Shown here: in pieces, positions 20,801 through 32,800 of the stretch
How the letters are laid out: every line of letters begins with the position of its first letter
Position numbering within the stretch: position 1 is the stretch's first letter
Origin: Protea cynaroides
Lineage: Eukaryota; Streptophyta; Magnoliopsida; Proteales; Proteaceae
Length of the DNA: 64,000 nucleotides
NCBI GenBank assembly: GCA_028583415.1
Contig: CM053270.1
Location: 63,849,517-63,913,516, forward strand
Direction of reading: 5' to 3'
Translations under genes and position numbers: made by a program
The notes under the pieces: generated by a model
Seen by the model: only the letters and a program-made list of their open reading frames with translations
The model's database searches: none
What the model was told of the DNA's origin: nothing

Positions 20801-23800
20801 ATTTGTTTGATACGATGGCATGATAGATGTATCAGCAGCTGGAAGTTCATGTGCCCGGGGGACGAATGGAAGAAAACAATAATCCCACAAATAAGCCAAG
20901 AATTCTGAAATAGCATCTCATTTATGATTCAAATCACCCACTGCGATCACAATTACCCAACATCCAACAAATCAATTATATTTTTCAATCAGTTTTACTT
21001 GCAAAATGATAGCACTGGCATACTGATGTAGTGTGGGTAATAAGTTGTGGTACTTTTTTGCCTTTCTTTATTAGGCTGGTAGATTATCCTTGTTTTGTCC
21101 TTGCCCCTCGTTAACAAATATACCATAAATCAAAACAGGCATCCCTTATTTATAAATAACTATTACTGACAATGCACACAACAAGTACACACATGACTAA
21201 ACTGGAATCATAAAATAGTGACTTGAGTTCAAATACAGAGATCCATAATGAACAACAAATTCCACATAATTATGCAAGTGATCTGATTGGCAGGTCACAA
21301 TTCCAAAGACAACAAGCAAGATCACCTCATGGATCTTCAGAACATTACCTCCAAAAAGATGCCAGATATTTCTTCTCTGTCAGCAGTACTTGCAGGATTG
21401 GGGTTCTCAAGGATGGGCGATATAAACTTTTCAACCAATGAGTCTAAATAATCAATTCTCTTAGCAGCCAACTGAATAGCCTCTAGATGGATTAAGGCCT
21501 GGACATCTCAGAAAAGCATGTGCACCATTGTCAACTACGAAAGAACATTGGATAAATGAAACAAGGCGGCTGAGAAAAAAAAATCTGAAGGAAAGTAAAA
21601 ATTGCACACCTCTAAAAGTGGCTTTGATAGTTGCACTTTATCAATGGCTTCAACTAGAACCTCTCTAGCTTTTTCAGCATTTCCAGCAACCTTAACAACA
21701 ACATCAAAGCACGCGCAGAGAATTTATCACACAATGACAAAACATTAAAACACCTACAACCTTGCATGAAATAAACCCAACAACCCTGATCATTCATGAT
21801 TATGTCTGCTGGCTAAAACAGTTAAAACTCATGTTGGTGGACAATTCAGCTCTCCTCAAACATGTAACAGCAAGTTCAGTATACGAACAATAAGAAATTT
21901 CTCTTGAAAACATGAAAGAAATTCAAATGACTAAATTGTTCGGATGAAATATCTACAGCTTGTGAAATAGAACAGAAGCAGAAAATAATGCAAAACTTAA
22001 GCTGTAGCATGGAGGGCGGTGGTAGGGGAATAGTAGGTAAAAGAGCCATATTGAAGACCAATGTTTTGAGTGCCTTTTCCCTTTAGGTTTTTTTAGTGTA
22101 TCTTCGCTCTCTCTCTCTCTCTCTCCCCAACCACCCCCCCCCCTCTCCCGGGTTAAGCATTTGGGTCTGTGTCAGTAGTGCTGGCTAGTGGTCTCTTCTG
22201 GGTCAGCTTGCTTTTCTCAGAGGCTTTGTCCCAACTCATTCTGGTGGAGGAAAGGTCACTCGGAGGATGGATTGTCTAGTGAGGTAGCCTAGAGTAAGTG
22301 TTGACTTTTCCATTTCTAATTCACTTTTTTTATTTAGGACTGTTGCTCTCCTCATTCTTATGTTCTCATATGCATGTGAGTGATAAAGTCAGTTGCTTTT
22401 GGGGGTAGGGGGGACGTGGTGGGGGGCAGATGAAGAAGGGTGGTGGAAAGAGAATGACTGAGAATTTCAGAAAGACAAAGTGATGCTTTACAATTTTTAG
22501 CTAAAAACCAATTCTAAAAGAATATGGAAGAACCGAACGGAACAAGAGAAAATCATTACTTCAATCCTCGTAGATTTAAACTCCTATTGTCAATGCAGAT
22601 TCAGGTAAATTTTTCATACTGGTACAAAGGATCCACTTACCAAGTAAAAAAAACGTGCATACTGAACAAAGAGCATTGACAACGTTTGAGACTGCTCTTT
22701 CCCTTTTTCAGTGGCTATTGCTTGTTCATATAGTGATATTGCATCTTCCAAATTGCCCTGCAAAATGTATAGAACTACCTAGTTCACGCCACCGCATTAT
22801 GACCAGGACTAAGTCTGGACCTGCAAGAGACAAATTGTATAACCTTACCAGTCGATGTTCCATGTTTGCATGCTTAATAACAGCTTCAAGTAAACCAGGT
22901 GAAATTCCAGAATGCAAAAGTTCATATGCAGCACGTGCTCCTGCAACATCCCCAGTTTGCTCCTTAAACCTAGCAGCAAAAAGGTGAATCTCCGGTTGTC
23001 TCTGTAGAGAGAATTGAAAGAAACATGAGAAAAGGGGGGCTGAAATCCACCTAAAAAAATTGATGAAAATCCAAACCAAATTCTTGCATTGATGACAACA
23101 ATATAAATGAATTCCTCTTAGGAATGTTTCTGATGGCGTTCAACCCAAAAGCCTAAGCTAAAAGGAGTGGAGAGGCCCTACCCAAGGTCAAAAGCCAAGC
23201 ATCTACACACTACCCGACCAATGTGGGACTAAAGCGCTCACCCATAACTGGCCATGGACAGCAAGCCCCTCCCATCATGGGGCTGGCATCAACTCTTCCC
23301 AGCTTTGAGCCACGAACCCCCTCAGGGCCGGTGCACAGATTTCCCGCTCTGATACCATTTGATGGCATCAAACCCAAAAGCCTTCTTCAAGGTGGAGAGG
23401 CCCTACCCAGTACCCAAGGTCAGAAGCCCAGCATCGACACACTGTTACACTACCCAACCAATGTGGAGCTAAACCCCTCCCATTCCTGGCCATGGAGTGC
23501 AAGCCCCTCCCATCACAGGCCTATGGGCATTAGTTTCTGCCATGTACACATTTGAATGAGCCAACAAAGAAATGATAGCAGACAGACTATAAATGAAGTC
23601 CCAAGAATCATATCCAGATAATTTGACACTGAATGACCCACTAAATCATCGGAAAATACAATTAGCAAACAGGCACACATGGTTAGTTGACAAAGGGGTA
23701 TGAGGAAACTCATCGAAAAACTAATTCATGTATAATACAAACAAATTTCACAATTAATTATCATTATAGTTGTCAAGGCGACAAGGCGATCTAAGGCGTT

Positions 23801-26800
23801 TGAGGCCATCCTGGGCGCCTAGGCGACCAAGGCGTTGCCAGTGTATTTTTTTATATTTTTAATATATTAATGCTATATTAATGTTTATATATATATGCAG
23901 CATTCTACATAAATAACATTTAAGACATAGCTTAATTAATATAAGAAAAACAACAAAAAAACAAATAATTGAGTTAAGTAGGCAACACGTATTTATGCTA
24001 ACATTTACTTATTTCTAACAAATTTTCGAGTGTAACTCCTTTAATATATTTGGTTCAAGCAATCTCAAATTCATTTGCTAAGCTAGTATAATCAGCTTTC
24101 CAACAAATCCTAGATTGCTTGAATCCGAGTTATAATGAAGGAGTTACACTCCGGTCAAACCTTGTCGAAGCGCGAATCTTTGTTAAAAGTCGTCCCGAAT
24201 GTAAATTATTTTTGGGCATCAAAGCAAGATATTATTTTTGGCGACTCTTGGTTTTTAGTGATACTTTCTATAATAAGATTTATGGAATTTTTATATTTGA
24301 AAAAAAGCCTAGCATTTTTGAGATCCCCCCCCCCCCCCCCCCCCTTACTTTTCTTTTTTCTTCCCTCAAAAGATGCTCTTTTTCCCCCCCCCATTTTGAA
24401 TTTTAAATTATTTTTATTGGATTCAAATAAGGGGTATTTGCTTATTTATGAATAATATCTTAAGTAAATTAAATGATATTAGTCATAAATAAGTACTGTC
24501 TGGTAAAATGTTGTTCTTGTCTAGCCTAATAAATCCTGTGAAGCAAATTCAGAGATCAAAAGGAGAAAAAAAAACACACATAAGGCCCAAGGCGATCGCC
24601 CGGGCATTCAGGCGCCCAGGCGTCCAAGGCGGCCTAGGCGCGCCAGATCTGGGCGACCGCCCAGGCAACATTCATAAGGCGCCCAGGCCCTGGAATCACG
24701 CCTGGACGCCTAGGCGTCGCCTAGGCGACGCCTTGACAACTATGATTATCAATCTTTCAAGGCTGGTTTCAAGGGTCTGAAAATGATTAGAAAGGCTAAA
24801 ACTTCTATGTTACATTTCATTGTGAATGGTTTGCAAAAAAGGAGGAGCTTTTCCCAAGACCTTCGTTCAGTGGGGGATAAAGCAAGCAGGAAGAAAATTA
24901 GCATTTTCAGCAGTTGCATCTAGGAAACACTTGAACAAATAGCTCAAAGGTAGTGAAGTTTGTTCATCAAGTGGTTGACGTACACCCCAAGGGCAAGTCA
25001 AGCCATAGTGCAAAACTCTACAGGGAGTTAAGGATAGGTGCAGTCAGAATGACTGAAATGTTACAATACACCCCTACAAGCTCCAGTACGTGTAAGGTTA
25101 AAATAGCTCTTCCCCAGTTATTCACGCTCGGTCTTGATTATTTAGTTAGTTCTATGTAAATCAAGGCACTTTCTTCAAATTATCTTCAGTAGTGTCAGTT
25201 TCAGCTCATTTTTGAAAGAGAGAAAATCCAACTGAAGGATCAAGATCCATGGCCATTAAGGGAAAGCTAGAAATTTCTGGTGGAAACACAGCCATGCTTG
25301 TCCATGATAAGAATTCTGGTGGAAACATCAGCATTGCTTGTCCATGATAAGAATATTTCCCCCCCCCCCTTTTTTCTTTCCTAAGTCGAGTCCAGGAACT
25401 ACTTTTCTCATCATTTTGCATTTAATAATTAGGCAGATTTAAAGCCTTTTAATCTGTTATCTTAAATTCCAACTTACGTCTGCATGCATAAGTAGAATTT
25501 TAAAATGGCCTAGCCCAGCCATTCCCCCCTTCTTCCCGGATTTATTGTCATTTATTTTCCACCAGCACCACCACACTCGATTCAATATTTCAATGTGATA
25601 AGACCAACAACTCAAATGGCATAGATCCTACTGGAATAATACATATATATGCATCCAAAGATGTTCTTGAAACTTTAGTGTTTTGGTCCTTCAGTGACTA
25701 TGGTGGATCTAAATATTGATGTGGTAACAAAAAAGACATCCCATACCTTGACAAAAACCTGTGTAGCACGAGTAAGTGCATTATTTGCAAGATCCATACT
25801 TCCACTCGCTTCCATGCATAAGACATACCGTATCCAGTACTCAGGATAATTAGCACAAGCAATTAGACACCTCTCATACAGCTTGACAATCTGAAATGGC
25901 ATCGATAACACCATAAATCCCAACACACAAGGAATCATAGAGATTAAATGAACAAATAGAGCAACAAAAAGATATGCATAAGGAATACTCCATTGACTGA
26001 ACAGAAAGGCCCCTCAAATACGAATAGAGGGACCCTCCTTGCCTGACAGAGAGATGGTTAGGAAGAAAAGAAGGGACCTGCATGTATAACATCGGAATTT
26101 TAAAAGAATAATATTACTATTTAACACACTATGAACCTAGAATCTCCACTGACAAATGAGGGTTTGAAGTACTTAGCCTTACAGAAATCAAATGGTAGGC
26201 CCATGCTTTAGCCTCAGTTCACGTTTTAAAGTTGCTTCACCCAACGCTTTTGCCATAAAGCATATAATGCAGCAATTATGACTTAACTGTAAGTCAACAT
26301 TTTAAAAGCAAGACAACTAAAAGCTACGAACCAGGAAGAGATGAAGGACTTGCCACAACCACCAAAATGACTAAAAACATACCTTGTGGAGGTCTCCTTC
26401 TCTTTCAATAAAATCCAGATAGTTATGCCAATTTTCTAGCTCTGAATCAATGAGGGGCCGTACATGAAAGTAGGGCCTCCTAATAGCTGTTTCAAAACCA
26501 ATGATCTTAGAATCGAACTCTTTAGCTTTCTTATACATGTCTTCTCTAATGGCGATATATTTCTCCAACTCCTCTGCTTCTGATAAGCCTGCACTTACAG
26601 GTTTCATAGATTGTTCCACACTGTTGGAAGGAACCTCACCCTCAGCTCCTTGGCCACCAGTCTCCAACTTTGCAGCTACAGCGGCAGCAGCTTCATCAGC
26701 ACTCCGTAACTCAGACAAAGGCCGACTTGCAGCCAACTCCTGGAAACTGAAAATTTAACAGAAAGAACAACAAAAAAATTAAAAAGTGGAAAAAATAACA

Positions 26801-29800
26801 TGTCCAAGGGCACCCAGAACTTTTTGCAAGATCATGATCCAACAATGTACAGTGTAATGTGCGATGCAAACTCTCCTACGATAAACAAGTAAGCTATCAT
26901 CCTCTGTGAATGAAAGGCTAAGATGGCAACAACAAAAAAAAGGAACTGGTGAGAATCATCCAGAACATGGTATCCAGTTTCTGTAATACTGTAGCAAAGG
27001 ATTAAATATCAGAATTGGGACTGGTCTATTCCAGATCGATACAGATTCAGATAGGAATCAATCAGATGATCCAAATGTAGGATAGCCAATCAAAGGGAAA
27101 AGGCCTAATATAGCCAGCGGATTAGCCACTTTGTCTGTGTTTCCCATTAAAATTTCTTTGCTGATGAGGATTGTCAAAGGTACTTCTTACTAACCAAACA
27201 AATCCTCAACTTCTAAATAAGCAGATCTAATTTTACCAGCTAGCATTGTAATAATGAAAATGGTCTGCTATTTACAAAGATTATTTGAGCAAATGCTTTG
27301 AACCAAATTATGTCATTGCCAGGAAGCCCGTACTATCACAAGAGGGATGTTCAGTATGGAGTCCTATTAATGTAGAGCAAGTTCCCAATTATATGGCTAG
27401 GAACCAGTTCTACAGCAGGATCACTTTTGACTCTCCAGATTTAAAGAAAATACAATAACTGACAATTTGTTGCACTGGAATTCCTCAAGCATTGAAAATA
27501 GACAGCAGTAGTGGATCTTTCACATGAATTGATGGGAGAAGGGAACCGAAGGAGGGGAGGGGAGGGGTGGGAAGGATAGGGACTTATCTCAGGTCAGGAT
27601 ATCTCACAAGCACAACTGATTCTCACGGAAATAATAACTTTTATTCATACATCTTGACTGCCTTGAACTTAACCCATTACACTGTTTAAATAGGTTGCAC
27701 AAAAGGATCCTAAGAAGGAAGGCTAAAATTACATAAAGGGAAATCCTAAAAACTGCTAGTGCACTTAATTTAGGAAAAGAATGCTCTGATACCAAATAAT
27801 GTAGAGCAAGTTCCCAATAATATGGCTACGAACCAGTTCTACAGCAGGATCGCTTTTGACTTCCCAGATTTTAAGAAAATGCAATAACTGACAACTTGTT
27901 GCACTGGAATTCCTCAAGCATTGAAAATAGACAGCAATAGCAGATCATTCACATGAATTGATGGGAGAAGGGAACCGAAAGAGGGGAAGGGAACTGAAGC
28001 AATGGAGGGGTGGGAAGGATAGGCACATGTCTCAGACTCTCGGGTCAGGGTATCCCACCCAATTGTATCTTACAGGCACAACTGATTCTCACAGCAATAA
28101 TAACTTTTATTCATATATCTTGATTGTCTTAAACTTAACCCATTACATTGTTTAAATAGATTGCACAAAAGGATCCTAATAACGAAGGCCAAAATTAAAC
28201 AATGGAGGGAAATCCTAACAACCGCTAATGCACTTAATTTAGGAAAGGAATGCTTGTAATAATCTACTAAATTAAGACATGCCTCAATCATTTAAAAACC
28301 TTCCATCACCGGCACATGCAATCAGATTTTGCCAAAGTAATTTAAAAACTTTCCAACCGATGAGTCGATGAGTATGCAATCAGATCTTGCTTCCAACCAA
28401 TGAGTATGCAATCAGATCTTTCTTATTATTGTGCCGTCCATCTATAGACCATGCCTAGTTGTGATTCTTGTGAACACCTTCCTTGTTGGTACATTGCTAG
28501 TGGCTACTATACTTAATATGGGTGAACTGATCTACATCAACTTTCCCCTGCTTAAAAAAATAAAAAATAAAAAATAAAAAACTAGACCTCAAGTTTTAAA
28601 ACGGTTGAGCATCAACATAGCGGGGTAAGTATTCCACTTCTTCTGAAAGTGGAAATCCATTTGCACACAAAAGTTGGGAAGGAAATTTTCAACCTTGGGA
28701 ACTTTCTCTCCGAAGTAGTGAGATGGTATGACAATCTCGATGTGCTCAACTTCCACTACTTTGACCTCTTCAGCATAGTCTTTAACAGTAGGATTTAGAT
28801 TGATAAAATCTTCTACCTTGAAAAGATTGGGTCTTCGTTTTCAACCCCTGATTCTTCTACCATTGGTGGAAAAATTGGATCTTCCTTTGTTGGCTTTGTT
28901 GAAGGGATAAAATCTACTAACACATGCTCATTTTCTTTAGCTTCAAAGACCCATTGGGTGTAATCTCATTTATCTATGCATAGAATTCCCCGGAGTCATG
29001 TTTATCACTTTTCAATGATGACATGAAATCTATACGCTTCTCCATAGTAATAACCCTCTCAGTCAATTGTCGAATCAACTCTACAAGTTAAAGGGGAGTA
29101 GATTCAACCCCTGGAGCTGAGTTGTGAGAGCTATTATCAACCATAGCTCTAATGCCAAATAATGTAGAGCAACTTCCTAATTATATGGCTAGGAACCAGT
29201 TCTACAACAGCCAACAGGATCACTTTTAACTCTCCAAATTTAAAGAAAATGTAATAACTGACAATTTGTAGCACTAGAATTCCTCAAACATTGAAAACAG
29301 ACAGCAGTAGCAGATCATTCACATGAATTGATGGGAGAAGGGAACCAAAGGAGAGGAAGGGAATCGAAGCAATGGAGGGGTGGGAAGGATAAGGACCTAT
29401 CTTAGGTTAGGGTATCTCACCGAACTATATCTCACAGGCACAACTGATTCTCATAGCAATAATAACTTCTATTCATGTATCTTGACTGCCTTGAAGTTAA
29501 CCTATTCATTGTTTGAATAGATTGCACAAAAGGATCCTAAGAAGGAAGGGCAAAATTAAACAAGGGAAATCCTAACAACTGCTAGTGCACTTAATTTAGG
29601 AAAGGAATGCTTGTAATAATCTACTAAATTAAGACATGCCTCAATTATTTAAAAACCTTCCATCACCGGCGCATGCAATCAGGTCTTGCCAAAGTAATTT
29701 AAATGCCTTTCAACCGATGAGTATGCAATCAGATCTTGTTTCCAATTGATGAGTATGCAATCAGATCATTCTTATTATTGTGCCATCCATTTATAGACCA

Positions 29801-32800
29801 TGCCTAATTGTGAACACCTTCCTTGTTGGTATGTTGCTTGCGGCAACTATACTTGATATGGGTGAACCGATCTACATCACCTATAGTTGATATGACTAAC
29901 TTCTTCATCCATGGTTGGATCACTTTCAAATTTTGGTATGTTATCAAGCACATCTTAGAGTACTTCCCCACCAAGTTTGAAAACCTTCCAACGGCTAGAT
30001 TCTGAGATAAGTAATTTTTCTACTATTGTACAATTCTAGTTTTGTTAAAATACCTGTTTGAGACCTACAGGCAAGATTGGTTTTGATCCCACCTGTTGGA
30101 TCAAGCTCATCTTCTGGAATATTGTTCCTCATATCCTAAGGATCAAAGATCCCAAATTTTGAAGCATTCTTACAGTCAGATTTGAAGTTGGGAGATTATT
30201 TGTTCAATTTCAATTACTCTTGTTTGTTGTTAAAGGTTAAATTTCGGTCGGAATGTGATAAGATCCTGCAGCAAAGAGAGGCTGTCAATCTGATGTATTT
30301 TGAACCCTCTTTGCCATCACTACTGCAGGTGCTCAACTAGATAAATAGAATGCTGAAAATTCCTTGGTCATGCAATATCTTCTCAATTCCATGCGACCTA
30401 CACTGGCAGAGGGTTACCTCTTATTAGACACTGCTGCCCAGATCTGAAAATCTGCAATGGACACTTACTCTCATGCTGGAAATGATGCCCTGATTTATGC
30501 ACTGCAGAAGAAGGTTCATGAAACTACCCAGAAAGACTTGATTGTCTCTCAGTACTACACACAGTTACGAAGTTATTGGCAAGCCATTGATTTTTACAAC
30601 TGCATTCATGCCAAGTGTGAGGCTAATGCTACTATGTTCAAAAAAAAGGGAAGAAAAATACAGGGTGTATACTTTCCTTGTCGGGTTAAATGCTGAACTT
30701 GATCAGATTCGATCTCAGATCCTAAGCAAGGATCCCTTTCCATCCTTGGAGCAGGCATATGCTATGGTTCAACTTGAAGACTAGAGACGTACTACTATGC
30801 TATCTCCTCCTATCTCTGATCGATCTGCTCTCCACACTGGTACTCCGTCCTCCAAGGGACCCACTACATCTACTGATCCAGTCAAATGTGAGCACTGTGG
30901 TAAACCATGGCATATCAAATACACATGTTGGAAACTTCATGGTAAACCGGCTGATTTTGAAGCCAAGCACCGTGACAAAGCCTTACAGCATTCCAATAAC
31001 TTTAAGGGGCCACAAGCACATCAGACAGAAACTCGCCCACCTGTAGCTCCCACAGCACCGGCCATAGATGCTCAACTACTCCAGGCACTCACTCGTTTGC
31101 TCCAACCATCATCTGCTGCCGTTTCTGGATCACCATCTGCCTCTGCTACTACTAGTCCTTCCCCAGGTTCTAATTTTTCCCACTTAGGTATGTGTTCCAA
31201 TGGTCACTCTGTGTTAATAGCCTCTACCCCTTAGATTATTGACTCAGACGCCACAGACCACATGACTGGTAACCCGTCCATATTTACCAATTTTATTTAC
31301 ACTCCTAAAATTAATCATGTCTGTGTCACTGATGGGACTCTTACTTCCGTATTAAGGACTGGTTCCAATAAGTGCAGACCACCTTTAACTTTGCAATATA
31401 TCCTTCATGTTCCTAAATTTTTCATTAATCTTCTGTCTATTATCCGTCTCACCTCTGCTTTAAACTGTAAAGTCACTTTTTTTCCTTCTTATTGTTTGTT
31501 TCAGGATCTGGCAACAAGAAAGACAATTGGATGTGGTAGGATGCAAGGTGGTCTGTACTTGCTTGAAGATGGTCTCTCTCTGTCAGCTTCTACTTCAGCC
31601 TCCACGAGATCATCTACTTCCCTGCCTTCGGCATATTCTGATTTTCATCAGTGGCTTGGCCATCCTTCATTTCCTGTTTTAGCTAGTCTTTTTCCGCCTT
31701 TAGCAAATAAATATAAACGGGACGAGTTTTTTAGCGAAGCTTGTACTCTGGCTAAGAAAACTCAGTTTCCGTACAGTCCTACTTTTACTCGAAGCAGTAC
31801 TAATTTTCATTTGATTCATTCTAATGTTTGGGGACCAGCACGGACCAATTTAATTTTTGGTCACCGTTGGTTTGTTACGTTTATTGATTGTCATTCTCAT
31901 ACTATTTGGTTGTACCTTATGCATCACAAGAGTGAGGTTTTTCAATGTTTTCATCAATTTCATTAGATGACAATGACACAGTCTCAAGCGACAGTCAAGA
32001 TTCTAAGAAGTGACAATGGACGAGAGCATCTTGAAGGTGACTTCCAGCAGTATCTTGCTGCCCATGGTATCATACACCAAACAAGTTGTGTTGATACCCC
32101 AGCACAGAATGGCGTCACCGAATGGAAGAATCGCCATCTTCTAGAGATGGCTCGTGCACTGATGTTTGCTCGCCATGTGCCCCCCCCCCCAATACTAAAG
32201 TGATGCTGTTCTTACCGTTGCTTACCTAATTAACCGTGTCCCCACCCCTGTCTTGGCCAATCGTTCTCATTTGCACCTTCTTCTTAGTGATGCCTCCTAC
32301 ATTGTCCCCCTAAAATACTTGGTTGTGCGTTATGTCCGCAACCGTCGGTCCCCTGGTAAACTTGAGCCCCGAGGACTTCGGTGTCTTTTTTTTGGGCTAT
32401 TCTCTGACCCAAAAGGGCTACCAGTGCTATCATCCCCCTACCCGTCAAACCTTTGTTTCAATGGATGTTCTTTTCTATGAGCATCTGTCTTACTACCCTG
32501 CATCCCATCTTCAGGGGGAGCATACACTACAAGAAGATGGGCCTCTTATCCTACCTATGGATCCAACATATCCTCTTCAGGGGGAGCCTCCTTCTCCTAA
32601 GCCTACTGCACCACCTGCTGAAACCAATCCTACTCGTGTAACTGTGGAAGCAACAGAGCCTACTTCACCTCAACCACAGGTCTACAGCCGAACCAAATTC
32701 AAGCAGGGAAAGACCACCACCATCAATGCGCCTACACACATCCCTTCGCCATCTTTGGAACCAGAGGATGAAACAAGGAATGAGATTCATCAGCCTGGTA

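Noticed and set aside
22726..23079. Minus-strand 117-codon frame taken as a separate gene
   Set aside because: Its coding part is PRP39 exon 8 (23001-22849) read into both introns.
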